From an uncultured Opitutia bacterium (GTDB lineage Bacteria; Verrucomicrobiota; Verrucomicrobiia; Opitutales; Opitutaceae): a stretch of 36,140 bases of DNA. Below, one piece after another: positions 24,800 to 33,899 of the stretch. The notes beneath the pieces are model-generated. The model was not told the origin of the DNA. It did not search any database and saw only the letters and a list, made by a program, of their open reading frames with translations. Made by a program: the position numbers and the translations under genes. Where the stretch lies: assembly GCA_903855985.1 (NCBI GenBank), contig CAIOAO010000093.1, positions 1 to 36,140 of the forward strand. The letters are read 5' to 3'. Every line of letters begins with the position of its first letter. Position 1 is the stretch's first letter.

Positions 24800-27662
24800 C
24801 GTCCACCTCCGCCGCCGCCCCGCCAAAGGTGGCCGCAAACTTCGCCGCCAGCACCGCATGCCGCACCGGCGTGCAGGCCAGCGGCCAGGCATAGCCCGGT
24901 GGCGCGTAGTCCGACCGGTCCTTCGTCAACGCGCCGTAGACGCCCCGGGTCATCGCCGCCGCGAGCCAGTCCAACTTGGCCAGCGCCACGTCCAGCTCGC
25001 CAAAATCCATCATCGCGGTCGCGTCGGGCTTGATCATCCACACCCGGCCTGACTTCGCCCCCAGCGAGCGCGCCCCGGCGAGATACACGCCCAATTGCAG
25101 CGAAGCGCCGCTGCGCGCCATCCGCTCGGCCGAGAGGCTCAGATCCCCGCCGGTCTTGAAATCCACGATGTCCACCTGCGCGCCGCGCCACTCCGGGCGA
25201 TCCAGCCGCACGAGATCCATCCGCCCCACCACCGGCAGCCGCCAGTCCCCGCGCGCAACCTCCGCCGGGGCCGGCAGCCAGGCTTCCGTCGCCACGTAGG
25301 GACCCGCCTCAAGTGCGAGGACTTTCTCCAGCAGCGCACCGCAGATCTGCGCCAGCTCCGCATGAAACGAATCCCAATACCGGTCCGCCGGCCATTGCCG
25401 GCGCCGTTCCGCCAGCGCGGCCCCGAGCCGTTCGCGCGCTTCCTCCGCCGGCGGCATCAGCCCGAATCCCTTGGCAACCTCGGTGCTGCGCAACGCCGCC
25501 GCGAGCAGCAGGTGCGCCTGCTGGCCGATCACCTTGCGGCGCGTCCGGCCAAATGGTTCCCACGCGACCCGCCGCACTTCCAGCACGCCCTCGAACCAAA
25601 GCACGGCCGGGTCCTGCACCCCGTTCTCGATCGCCTTCGCCGGGAGTTTTTTCGGCGTCACCCGCTTCGGGTCGCCGGCGAAGAAATGCTCGTCAAAGGG
25701 ACGCGTCGCATCGCGCCGCCCCTGCCACACCTCGTGCCACGCCGCGACGTCCGCCGCCGCCGGTTCCGCCGGCACCTCGACCGCCAGCCGGTCGAACGCC
25801 CCCTCGAGTCCGCCCGGCCCGAGGACCAGCCCTTGCGCCCAGATCACGCGCTCCAGCCAGGCGTTGGGTCCGAGTTTCAACTCCGGCTCGGCGGCCGAGA
25901 AATGGGCCGCGGAAAAAATCACCTCGTGTTGCGTGTCGCGCGCGAGGCCCTGCGCGCCCGCGCGCTCCAGCGCCGCGCGGTCCTCGCTCGTGAAGAGCCC
26001 GAGCGTGAACCGCCCCTTCGCGTTGAGTTCGGTCCGCTGCTCGTCCGTCAGCCACCAGCTGGGCCGGCGCGGCGGCGGCCAGATGCCGGCGTTGCTCTCC
26101 ACGAAGATCACGTGTGACCACGCCACGCCTTCCATCCGCCGCCAGGTTCCCAGCGTCACGCGGGCGAAATTCCCGCGGCCCGGCGCGGCCGCCACCGGCG
26201 CCTTCGCGGGCAGGAACGACTCCAGCGCCGCCAGCACCACCGCCCGCGGCAGTGCCGCCGTCTCGGGTCCGGCCAGCTTTTCCAGCGGACCCAGTCCCTC
26301 GGGTTCGTCGAGGTCCAGCGCGGCGCAGGCCGCGCGAAATTTGGCCAGCGCCCCGGCGAGCGTGATTTCCGCCGGCCACGCGGGCAGCACCAGCCCGGCC
26401 ACGCGCGCCAGTTCCGGCGCGCTCTCGGTCCAGTCGGCCAGGTGAGCCGCCACACTGTGCGCCTGGCGGGCGTCGAAGCTCCGCTCCGCCGCGCGCCGCG
26501 CGGCGGCCGGCGAGATCGTCACCGCGCCCGTCGCGCGCAGCAGCGGCCAGAGCGCGAGGAGTTCCTCGATCCGCGCCCCGCGCTCATAAAATTCCAGCAG
26601 CGCCCGCTGCGCCTGCACCTCCAGCGGCGGCGGGCCCGCGGTCTCCAGCAGGTCGACAAACGTCACACCTTTCCCCGCCAGCAGGCCCGCCAGCATCAGG
26701 TGCGCCGGATCCGCCTGGGGAAAAACGACGCCGATGTTCTCCGCGCCGGCCGCCAGCCGCGCCGCGATTTCCTGCGCCACCCGCCGCATCTCGTCGCCGC
26801 GGGTGCGGCCCACCAGCACCCGCACGGGGCCGGATTCGCGGGCATCGCGGCCCCACAGGTTCGCCACCGCCTCGCCGCTGGCCGCGGGCCCCGGCGCGTC
26901 GATCGGCTGGGCTTCCACGCCGAGCAAATCCGACCACAGCTGGACCCATTTCTCGTCCAGCTCGGCGCGCCCGCGAAACGCCGGCTCGGCCAGCACCACC
27001 GTGGTCTCGTCACAGCGCCGCACAAACGCGGCCACGTTGAAAAATTCGCCCCACATCTCCGGCCCGAGCCCGCACACCAGCACCCGGCCGCCGATGTGGC
27101 GCTCCGCGTCCGGCACCGGCGTCAGCCCCGCGCGCTCCGCCACGCAGGCCGCCAGCGCGAAGCCCCGCGACTCCACCCAGGCGGTGAGCTCGACAAAGAC
27201 CCCGCGCAGCTGGGGCAGCGGAAAATCTTCTGCGCGAAATCCCGCCTTGAGCAGCTCGTCGAAGTCATCGAGCGCGCGTTCTGCGTCGCTTTGCAGGCTT
27301 TGCCAGAAGCCCCATTCCGCGTCGGCGGGCGCCAACCCGTCCAGCCGGCGGGCCACCAGCAGGCGCAGGCCCAGCAGCAGCAGCTCGCGGCCGATGGTGG
27401 GCTTGGCGTCGTCCACGAGGGTGACCCACTTTTTCCGCGCCAGGCCGGGGGTGAGAAATTCCACGCCGAGCAGCGCGAGGCCCTCCACCAGGCAGCGCTG
27501 CTTGAGCGCCTGCGCCTGGCCGCGCGTCGGCACGATGACATGCGCCCGCTCCAGCCGGCCCTGGCCCGCCTCGAGCCAGGGACGGATGACCTCGTGCCAC
27601 GCGGTGTCGGCGTGGCGGGCAAGGTGCAGGGCGAGGCGGGGCGGGGCGGAAGCCACGATCAA
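24792..27662 (-). CDS. addB: AddB-like PD-(D/E)XK nuclease, partner of AddA
   Basis: This 956-residue protein starts L-A-L-H-L-A-R-H, with A-H-V-I-V-P-T-R-G-Q-A-Q-A-L shortly after, the pattern of the AddB branch that has a degenerate helicase domain without Walker A. The C-terminal part contains a RecB-type nuclease core, R-M-D-L-V-R-L-D followed by V-D-I-V-D-F-K-T-G-G near residue 830. I see no C-x(2)-C-x(5)-C cluster, so the iron-sulfur staple of Bacillus-type AddB appears absent. It probably recognises Chi-like sites or acts structurally and cuts the opposite strand to AddA. The start is uncertain: TTG 27662 as given, or GTG 27656. addA overlaps its end. Confidence 0.82.
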   Translation of the reverse strand: MIVASAPPRLALHLARHADTAWHEVIRPWLEAGQGRLERAHVIVPTRGQAQALKQRCLVEGLALLGVEFLTPGLARKKWVTLVDDAKPTIGRELLLLGLRLLVARRLDGLAPADAEWGFWQSLQSDAERALDDFDELLKAGFRAEDFPLPQLRGVFVELTAWVESRGFALAACVAERAGLTPVPDAERHIGGRVLVCGLGPEMWGEFFNVAAFVRRCDETTVVLAEPAFRGRAELDEKWVQLWSDLLGVEAQPIDAPGPAASGEAVANLWGRDARESGPVRVLVGRTRGDEMRRVAQEIAARLAAGAENIGVVFPQADPAHLMLAGLLAGKGVTFVDLLETAGPPPLEVQAQRALLEFYERGARIEELLALWPLLRATGAVTISPAAARRAAERSFDARQAHSVAAHLADWTESAPELARVAGLVLPAWPAEITLAGALAKFRAACAALDLDEPEGLGPLEKLAGPETAALPRAVVLAALESFLPAKAPVAAAPGRGNFARVTLGTWRRMEGVAWSHVIFVESNAGIWPPPRRPSWWLTDEQRTELNAKGRFTLGLFTSEDRAALERAGAQGLARDTQHEVIFSAAHFSAAEPELKLGPNAWLERVIWAQGLVLGPGGLEGAFDRLAVEVPAEPAAADVAAWHEVWQGRRDATRPFDEHFFAGDPKRVTPKKLPAKAIENGVQDPAVLWFEGVLEVRRVAWEPFGRTRRKVIGQQAHLLLAAALRSTEVAKGFGLMPPAEEARERLGAALAERRRQWPADRYWDSFHAELAQICGALLEKVLALEAGPYVATEAWLPAPAEVARGDWRLPVVGRMDLVRLDRPEWRGAQVDIVDFKTGGDLSLSAERMARSGASLQLGVYLAGARSLGAKSGRVWMIKPDATAMMDFGELDVALAKLDWLAAAMTRGVYGALTKDRSDYAPPGYAWPLACTPVRHAVLAAKFAATFGGAAAEVDDE

Positions 27663-27691
27663 GAACGGATGAACGCCACCGCGGCCGTGGC

Positions 27692-27728
27692 AAAAACAAA
27701 AACCCCGCGGCCAGGGGCGCGCGGGGTT
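27692..27728 (-). terminator. Intrinsic terminator of rpsT
   Basis: AACCCCGCG (27701-27709) pairs perfectly with CGCGGGGTT (27720-27728) around a 10-base loop. On the minus strand it is followed by TTTGTTTTTG. It lies about 25 bases after the rpsT stop codon and just ahead of addB. Confidence 0.85.
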
Positions 27729-27752
27729 GAAAGGGGCGCGGGACGCGCGGGC

Positions 27753-28013
27753 TTACTTGGCGTAAACGAACTTCGCGGCGCGCGACTTGGCGCGGGAGGC
27801 GGCGTTCTTGTGAACGACGCCGGACTTCACGGCGCGGTCCATGGCGGACGCATACTCGGCGGCGGCGGCCTTGGTGGCGGCGGCCTCGCCGGCCTTGATG
27901 GCGGCGTCGAGCTTCTTGTGCAGCGTCTTGAGGCGGGTCTTGACGCCTTGGTTGCGGACGGTGAAGCGGGCGGATTTACGCGCGGCTTTGATGGCAGATT
28001 TGGTGTTGGCCAT
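27753..28013 (-). CDS. rpsT: Small ribosomal subunit protein bS20
   Basis: The 86-residue product starts MANTKSAIKAARKS and continues with the alternating Lys/Arg/Ala helices of bS20, including R-L-K-T-L-H-K-K-L-D-A-A-I and the C-terminal H-K-N-A-A-S-R-A-K-S-R. bS20 binds 16S rRNA in the body of the 30S subunit. The frame is open upstream to 28151, but the ATG at 28013 fits the family start exactly. The leader CTCACTCTATCC before the ATG is pyrimidine-rich and lacks a Shine-Dalgarno sequence. A terminator follows immediately. Confidence 0.97.
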   Translation of the reverse strand: MANTKSAIKAARKSARFTVRNQGVKTRLKTLHKKLDAAIKAGEAAATKAAAAEYASAMDRAVKSGVVHKNAASRAKSRAAKFVYAK

Positions 28014-28037
28014 GGATAGAGTGAGTTTTGAGCCGGA

Positions 28038-28067
28038 CAGAAACCCAAACGCGCGCGGGAGAGTCAA
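28038..28067 (-). promoter_or_regulatory. Candidate rpsT promoter
   Basis: On the minus strand TTGACT (28067-28062) and TTTCTG (28043-28038) are separated by 18 bases, and the start codon lies 25 bases beyond. The -35 box is good and the -10 box is weak. Nothing else better is seen in the gap. Confidence 0.35.
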
Positions 28068-28073
28068 GGGCAA

Positions 28074-28105
28074 TTCCCGGCGCACCACCCCTGGTACGCC
28101 GGGAA
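28074..28105. other. Hairpin between TonB receptor gene and rpsT
   Basis: TTCCCGGCG (28074-28082) pairs perfectly with CGCCGGGAA (28097-28105); three further pairs form inside. It has no T-run on either side, so factor-independent termination of the receptor gene is doubtful. The candidate rpsT -35 box starts seven bases beyond it. The rest of the 28106-28261 gap holds nothing I recognise. Confidence 0.5.
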
Positions 28106-28261
28106 AACCCCGAAATTGAGTCCCCGGCGGGCCCCGGCCGGCCCACAACACAAAGCCCCCGAAAACCCGTCCGCGAACTCAACTGGCCCGCAGTTTGGAG
28201 CCTTTTGGTGGCAATTCCGCGACCCGCAGGTGACGATCCGGCAACACCGACCCGCCCGGGC

Positions 28262-30706
28262 TTACAGCGAGTTATCGAACTTCAGGGGGTCATCCTTGGA
28301 CTTCTTGCCCGGTTGCCCGAAGTTGTAGGTGATGCCCAGGTAAATGATCCGGGAGCTGCGCCGCTGGACGATGACCTCATGGAGCAGCGGAGTGTCGACG
28401 ATGTTTTCGCCTTTCAGGGAGTTGAACAGGTCCGAAACCGTCAGCACCAGCGCCGCCTTCTTCTGCCAGAGGTCATGCCGGAGCCCGATGTTGGCGAGGA
28501 ACATTGGCCGGCGCTCGCCCTGCGGCATCAGGATAGCGGAGGCGTATTTTGTGTTGAACTGCAGCTGGGTGGCCGGGGTGACACGCCACGTCAGGCCCAC
28601 CTTGCCGAACCAGGACACATCGGACCGGCTCGAGCTGTAGCCGAGGTTGGAGGCGTCAATCGTGTTGAAGAAGGTGTTGCTGCTGAAATTCAGCGTCACG
28701 TGCCCGCCCAGCTCGGCGTTGGCCGTCAGTTCCAGGCCGCTCGCCCGGTTCACGGCGAGGTTTTCCCGGGTGGTGAGGAGGATACCGTTGCCCAGGCTGG
28801 TGGTGAGGCTCGTGAACCCGTGGTAGGTGTAGCGGTAGTAGCCCGTGGCGGTGAAACTCGTGTCGCCCTGGTGGTAACTGTAACCGGTCTCGACCGAGTG
28901 GATGTCCTCAGGCCGCAGGTGGGGGTTGCCCGCGCGCAACGTGAAGGGATCGAGGTATTCCGGGAACGGATTAAGGTCCTCGGTCTCGGGCCGGTGGATG
29001 CGGTGGCTGTAATTCAGCTGCCACTCGTGGGCCTCGGCTAAGCGGTAGGTCAGGTGCAGGCTCGGGTAGATACGCGCGTAGTCGTTGGGAATAGTCAGGC
29101 CGGTGGTAACCAGCCGGGACTCGGTCGTGGTGATCTCCGGCCGCACGCCCGCCTGCACCCCCACGGACCCAAAGGTATGCGCATAGGTCGCGTAGAAAGC
29201 ATGGATCGTGCGGTCGAGGATAAAGCGGTTCGACTTGGTCAGGTCCTCGACCCACGCGCCCGACCCCGGGTCGAGGTACTCGTTGTAGAAATCCGAGTCG
29301 CGGCTTTCCCGGGTCAGGTCATAGCCCGACTCAAACTTGGCCTCGCCGCCCAGCGGCTGTGTGTAGTCGACGCTGGCCTCGTGGCTGCGCTCAAGGTTCG
29401 AGATCAGGACGTTGTCGAATGTCGGTGCCTGGACCGGGGTGCGGTACGTGTTCGTGTAGTGGTCGGGCTCGCCCTCCTTCGTGTCCGAGCTCTTGAGCTC
29501 GAGCTTCAATTCATGGCCCGCGTCCGCAAAATTGTGCTGGTACGTGCCCGCGGCCTCCGTGCTGCGTTCGAACTCGGGATCATAGCGCACCCGGTCGTAG
29601 TCGCTGGCCACCACCCCGCCGGCATCGCTGACCACGTTGCGGTCGGTCGCGCGCCGCGTGAAGGTCCGGTCGTTGAAGCTGCCCGTGACTCCGAACTGGT
29701 TGGCCGCATCGGGGGCGTAATCAACGCCGAGGCGGACGAGGTGCGTGATGGGGCGCGAAAGCTCCACCGTCCGTTTGTCGGCGTGGGTGACCACGCCCGT
29801 GACGGGGTCGGTGATGGTCCGGATGTCCGACGCGGTGCGTCGGCGGTCGTCCTGGCGAACGCTATAGCTGAGGAACACGTTGAAGGGGCCGGGGCGGTAG
29901 TTGACGGAGAGGCTCGAGTTGTAGCGCTGGCTGTTGCCCGCGTTGAAACTCACCGTGCCGGACAGGCCCTCGTCGTGCTTGCGCTTCAGGACGAGGTTGA
30001 TGATGCCCGCGGTGCCGTCGGGCTTGTACTTGGCCGACGGGTTGGTGATGACCTCGATTTTCTCGATCGAGTCGGCCGGCATCTGCTGCAGCACCTCGGC
30101 CCGGCTCTGCCCCATGAGGCTCGACGTGCGGCCGTTGATCAGGATCAGGACGTTGTCGGAGCCGCGCAGGCTGACGTTGCCCTCAATGTCCACATCCACG
30201 GAAGGGACGTTTTGCAGGAGGTCGCTGGCCGTGCCCGTCAAACTGTGGATTTCCTGGCCCACGTTGTAGACCTTGCGGTCGATCGCGTTGAGCTGCGCAG
30301 CCTGTTTCGCCGTGACCTCGAATTTTTTCAACTGCAGTGGTTCATCGGCCAATTCCAGCCGCCCCAGATCAATTTGGGCCCGGGCCGCATTGATCTGGAA
30401 CGTCGCGGTCGTCCGGAACACTCCCCCCACCCGCCCATAGGTCACGGCGTAGTCGCCGGCCGGAATCTTTTCCAAAGTGAAGCGTCCCCGCTGGTCCGTG
30501 AGGGTGCTGCCCGCGACCGTGTCATCCGCACGCTTGAGCGTGACCGCGGCAAATTCCACCGGCTGCCGGGTCTCCGGCGTGAGCAGGGTGCCGGTGACGC
30601 GGGTTTCTGCGGGTGCCGCCGCCGGTTGTTCCGGGGCGGGTGCGGCCCGCAGCACCAGGGTGCAGGCCACCCAGGCGGAGAGAATTTGGCGAAAACGGCG
30701 CAGCAT
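28262..30706 (-). CDS. TonB-dependent outer-membrane receptor with N-terminal carboxypeptidase-regulatory-like domain
   Basis: This 814-residue protein has a signal peptide (about residues 1-22), a carboxypeptidase-regulatory-like Ig domain at about 36-115 (V-T-G-T-L-L-T-P, then R-G-R-F-T-L-E-K-I-P-A-G-D-Y), then L-K-K-F-E-V-T-A, which is the likely TonB-box region. A plug follows with L-L-Q-N-V-P-S-V-D-V-D, V-S-L-R-G-S-D-N-V and I-E-K-I-E-V-I-T-N-P-S-A-K-Y, and then a C-terminal barrel of about 550 residues. This layout suits import of a large nutrient across the outer membrane; the ligand is unknown. The tail after the last barrel strand (N-F-G-Q-P-G-K-K-S-K-D-D-P) is polar, so the barrel does not end in an aromatic residue. 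It lies 95 bases downstream of the phosphatase gene. Confidence 0.88.
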   Translation of the reverse strand: MLRRFRQILSAWVACTLVLRAAPAPEQPAAAPAETRVTGTLLTPETRQPVEFAAVTLKRADDTVAGSTLTDQRGRFTLEKIPAGDYAVTYGRVGGVFRTTATFQINAARAQIDLGRLELADEPLQLKKFEVTAKQAAQLNAIDRKVYNVGQEIHSLTGTASDLLQNVPSVDVDIEGNVSLRGSDNVLILINGRTSSLMGQSRAEVLQQMPADSIEKIEVITNPSAKYKPDGTAGIINLVLKRKHDEGLSGTVSFNAGNSQRYNSSLSVNYRPGPFNVFLSYSVRQDDRRRTASDIRTITDPVTGVVTHADKRTVELSRPITHLVRLGVDYAPDAANQFGVTGSFNDRTFTRRATDRNVVSDAGGVVASDYDRVRYDPEFERSTEAAGTYQHNFADAGHELKLELKSSDTKEGEPDHYTNTYRTPVQAPTFDNVLISNLERSHEASVDYTQPLGGEAKFESGYDLTRESRDSDFYNEYLDPGSGAWVEDLTKSNRFILDRTIHAFYATYAHTFGSVGVQAGVRPEITTTESRLVTTGLTIPNDYARIYPSLHLTYRLAEAHEWQLNYSHRIHRPETEDLNPFPEYLDPFTLRAGNPHLRPEDIHSVETGYSYHQGDTSFTATGYYRYTYHGFTSLTTSLGNGILLTTRENLAVNRASGLELTANAELGGHVTLNFSSNTFFNTIDASNLGYSSSRSDVSWFGKVGLTWRVTPATQLQFNTKYASAILMPQGERRPMFLANIGLRHDLWQKKAALVLTVSDLFNSLKGENIVDTPLLHEVIVQRRSSRIIYLGITYNFGQPGKKSKDDPLKFDNSL

Positions 30707-30801
30707 CCGAAAGTTACTTTAGCAGCGGGCGGACCGCGGCAAGACAACTGCGCCGGTCCCCCCGGTTTTTCCAGCGACCACCGATGGCCGCCGGCCCGCG
30801 T

Positions 30802-31503
30802 TCAACGCGGACCAGCCGCCGCCAGCTCGGCCTTGACGGCCGCCAGGTCGGCCTGGAACGCCGGGCTCGCGAGGAAATCGCGCGCCAGCGCCTGGCCCAG
30901 CACGCGGCCGGCGTAGATATCGGTCGGGTAATGCACCCCGCCCTGCACGCGCAGCCAGCCGGTCTCGCGACCCTTGGCGATGAGGGCGGCGCGTTTTTCG
31001 GGAAAAAGCTCGGCCAGGATCTGGGAGTACACCGTGCCGCGCGTGGAATGGCCGCTCGGGTAGCTGTAGTCCGTCGCCTTTTCATGTTCGACCGCGTGCG
31101 GGAAACGCACGGGGTCCACGATGTAGGGCCGCGTCCGCTCCCAGTGTTTTTTACCCTTGGACGTCACCGCCTTCGACTCCTTCTCGATCTCCTTGAACAG
31201 CGCTTCCAGTTGCGGGAACTTCCCGGCCTGGAACCACGGGCCGATGACCGGGGCGAAGTGGAAGGGCGTCAACTTCACCTCGTCCTTCGCCTGCGCGACT
31301 TGCGCCGGCGTGGCGGTGGAGGCGACGGCGTACGCCGCCTCAAGATCCGCCTTGTCCTCCGCCGAGCCTGCCGTCGGGGGCGGGGCCAGCAGCGTGAGGA
31401 CGTCGGTGTGGCTGTCCGCGAGATACGAGACCGGGGCGGAAGCCGGTGCCGCCCGGAGCGGCACCGCGCTGACGAGGGCGAGGAGGAATAGAATCGGGCG
31501 CAT
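30802..31503 (-). CDS. PAP2-family acid phosphatase, class A-like (PhoN type)
   Basis: This 233-residue secreted protein has a signal peptide (M-R-P-I-L-F-L-L-A-L-V-S-A-V-P-L-R-A) and the three phosphatase motifs of the PAP2 superfamily: K-x(6)-R-P at K118-P126, P-S-G-H at 149-152, and R-x(5)-H-x(3)-D at R185, H191, D195. The short length, the leader and Y-S-Y-P-S-G-H-S resemble class A non-specific acid phosphatases, which remove phosphate from organic esters in the periplasm. The gene begins 18 bases after the larger receptor gene upstream, so it is likely cotranscribed. Confidence 0.9.
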   Translation of the reverse strand: MRPILFLLALVSAVPLRAAPASAPVSYLADSHTDVLTLLAPPPTAGSAEDKADLEAAYAVASTATPAQVAQAKDEVKLTPFHFAPVIGPWFQAGKFPQLEALFKEIEKESKAVTSKGKKHWERTRPYIVDPVRFPHAVEHEKATDYSYPSGHSTRGTVYSQILAELFPEKRAALIAKGRETGWLRVQGGVHYPTDIYAGRVLGQALARDFLASPAFQADLAAVKAELAAAGPR

Positions 31504-31521
31504 GGGGAGGATTAGCCGCGG

Positions 31522-33822
31522 TTAGAATTCCAAGGCCAGGGTGAGGAAGTAGTTCCGGTCCGGCAGGACGTTGAAGACGTCCTTCGTGTAGGCATTGGCG
31601 ACGCTGGCATCGATGCCATCGAGCACCTGTACCTTCTGGTTGAACACATTGCTCACCTGCAGGCGGACCTTGAAGCTGCGGAAGAAGCCCGAGCTGAATT
31701 TCTGGCCGTAGCCCAGGGACAGGTCGCCGATCCAGTAGCTCTGGCTGTTCTCCGCGCGGGAGGCGCCGGCACCGGGCAGGTCGGGATTGGTGATGGTGTT
31801 GTACACCACCCAGCTGCCGACGTACTTCTCGGTGAAGGAACCGAAGAACCCGTTGCCATCATACACGAAGCCGAGGGCCGCGGTATTCTTGGGGACCGTG
31901 GGGACATCCAGCTTCGAGCCCTTGAACACCGCGTGGTTGATGGAGCCGTTGGCATAAGCACTGAAGCCCTGGCCCAGGAAGTAGGTGGCCTCGGCTTCGA
32001 CGCCTTGATAATATGCTCCGCGGGCCACGCCGTAATAGGTCGGGTCACCCGAGGCGTCGGCCGGGCCGCTGTAGGCGTAGTTCTTGAAGTCGACATAGTA
32101 GGCGTCGACGTCCGCGTTGAACCGTTCCTGCTGGAACACGGTGCCGACCTGGTAGTTGGTCGAGAGCTGCGGGGAAATGTTGATCGCCCCGAGATTGGCG
32201 TTGTCGACGTAGAAGGAGTTGCCCTCGGACAAGGCCATCATGCCCTGGGCCCATTGCGCGTAGGCCGACCAGTCCTTCGTGATATTATAGTGGGCCGAGA
32301 CCGACGGCAGGGCCTTGGAGTCGCTGCGGGTCGCGACCAGCGCCTGCCGGCCCGACGTCTGGTTGACCGTGGCGTTGAAATCCCGGGCGAACCGCTGGTA
32401 GCTCACGCCGGCGTCCACATCGAATTGCGGCGTGATCTTCCACAGGTATTCGGCGAAGGCCTGGAACGAGGTGTCCTTGTCCACGAGCAGGTACTTGTAA
32501 TCGTAGCCGGCCGCCCCGGGCAGCGTGGCGGGGTTGCCGCCGGGCGCCGCCGCTTTGTAGAGGGCCGTGGAGGTCAGGTCGATGGCGTCGGCACCCGTGG
32601 TGTCGTAATTGACGCCATAGGTGTAGCGGTGGTTCGTCGTCGTGTCGTACCACAGGCCCGTCTTGAAGGTGCCGACGGCATCGTCATGGCTCAGCGCAAA
32701 GGTGTCGCCGTAGGTGCGGTATTCGTTGCCCTTGACGGAGCCGAGCATCTGGCCCGCCGCCGCGCCCGAACCGACCTTCGGTTTCTCGTGGCTGACGTTG
32801 TCGTAGGAGTAGGTGTAAACCTTGTTCTCCAGCTTCCATCCGTCGCTCAGCTGGCTGTCGACGCCGAGGTATTCGAAGTCGGCCGTCTTGTCCTGATAGT
32901 TGTAGGCCCGGTTGAGCAGGTCGAGGTGGTTGGCGGCGTTGTTGTCCTTCAGGCCGAAATTGCGACCGAACGTGTCGATCTGCTGCTGGGTGACGGTGCC
33001 GGGGTTGCCGAAGCCGATCTTGTTCACACTGCTCAGCACGGTGACCGTGGTGTTCTTGCCGATGGGCTGCAGGTATTTGACGTAGTAGGTGTCGCGCTTC
33101 ATGTCGGAGTTCGTCCGATAACCGTCCGTGCTCATGCGCTGGTAGCTCGCAATGGCGGACGCCCCGGTGAGCGACGGCTGCAGGCCCGAGTTGACCTCGA
33201 AGTGGTAGAGCTGGGTGTTCCAGCTGCCGAAACTCAGGGTCGGCACGAACGACATTTCCGTGCGGGGATCCTTGGAGGAAAGGGCCATGGTGCCGCCGAA
33301 GGTTGCGAGGCCAATGTTGCTGGCCGAGCCGGGACCGCGCTCCACCACCACCTGGCCGATCAGCTTGGCCGGAAAGTAACTGGTGGTGTGGTGGGAGTAG
33401 GAATTGTAGTCGCCGAAGGGAATCCCGTCGAAGGTGACGTTGTAGCCACCGTCATCGATGCCGCGGATCGTCGTGTGCTTGGCCTCGCTGAGACCGGGGC
33501 CGTTCGTCTCCACGTTGGCCACGCTCGGTGCGATGTTCGCGATCGTCGCATAGTCGGCGGTCGGGACCACGTTGTTGGCAATGTACTGCAGCGACAGGAT
33601 GGACGTCGGCACACGGGCGCTCAGCTTGCTGTCGGTCGGCGCGGCCGTGAGGGCGGAACCCCGGGGCGCGGCGACTTCAAATTCCTGCAGGCGCAGCACC
33701 GGCTCGCCGGCCGGGCTCATTTCGTCGGCGGCCCGGGCCGCGGGCAGCGACAAAAAAACCGCGGCTGGGACAGCGGCGGTGAGTTGGAAAAAACGACGGA
33801 GACGGGGAAAGGTCAGGTTCAC
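31522..33822 (-). CDS. TonB-dependent outer-membrane receptor
   Basis: From GTG 33822 the product is 766 residues. It has a signal peptide (N-L-T-F-P-R-L-R-R-F-F-Q-L-T-A-A, cleaved after R-A), a TonB-box-like L-Q-E-F-E-V-A-A, a plug domain with I-A-N-I-A-P-S-V-A-N-V, T-T-I-R-G-I-D-D-G-G-Y-N-V-T-F-D-G-I-P and V-V-V-E-R-G-P-G-S-A, then a barrel that ends in the classic aromatic C-terminus L-T-L-A-L-E-F. GTG 33822 is chosen because the frame upstream runs straight through the RNase P RNA gene and is not coding there; no ATG or TTG lies between. The ligand is not known; plugs of this kind serve siderophores, vitamin B12, glycans or phosphate esters. Confidence 0.88.
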   Translation of the reverse strand: MNLTFPRLRRFFQLTAAVPAAVFLSLPAARAADEMSPAGEPVLRLQEFEVAAPRGSALTAAPTDSKLSARVPTSILSLQYIANNVVPTADYATIANIAPSVANVETNGPGLSEAKHTTIRGIDDGGYNVTFDGIPFGDYNSYSHHTTSYFPAKLIGQVVVERGPGSASNIGLATFGGTMALSSKDPRTEMSFVPTLSFGSWNTQLYHFEVNSGLQPSLTGASAIASYQRMSTDGYRTNSDMKRDTYYVKYLQPIGKNTTVTVLSSVNKIGFGNPGTVTQQQIDTFGRNFGLKDNNAANHLDLLNRAYNYQDKTADFEYLGVDSQLSDGWKLENKVYTYSYDNVSHEKPKVGSGAAAGQMLGSVKGNEYRTYGDTFALSHDDAVGTFKTGLWYDTTTNHRYTYGVNYDTTGADAIDLTSTALYKAAAPGGNPATLPGAAGYDYKYLLVDKDTSFQAFAEYLWKITPQFDVDAGVSYQRFARDFNATVNQTSGRQALVATRSDSKALPSVSAHYNITKDWSAYAQWAQGMMALSEGNSFYVDNANLGAINISPQLSTNYQVGTVFQQERFNADVDAYYVDFKNYAYSGPADASGDPTYYGVARGAYYQGVEAEATYFLGQGFSAYANGSINHAVFKGSKLDVPTVPKNTAALGFVYDGNGFFGSFTEKYVGSWVVYNTITNPDLPGAGASRAENSQSYWIGDLSLGYGQKFSSGFFRSFKVRLQVSNVFNQKVQVLDGIDASVANAYTKDVFNVLPDRNYFLTLALEF

Positions 33823-33833
33823 CCCGGCAGCGT

Positions 33834-33873
33834 AAGTGACGATTGTTACGCCCCGGCGGCGCCGAAGTGACGA
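33834..33873. promoter_or_regulatory. Direct repeat ahead of the TonB receptor gene, possible operator
   Basis: AAGTGACGA occurs at 33834-33842 and again at 33865-33873, 31 bases apart start to start, close to three helical turns. The left copy overlaps the CGTAA-N10-TTACG inverted repeat at 33831-33850. This sits in the 77-base gap between the receptor start and the RNase P RNA gene. A regulator site is a suggestion only. Confidence 0.4.
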
Positions 33874-33899
33874 CGCGGTTAAGGCCGCGATAAAAAATA

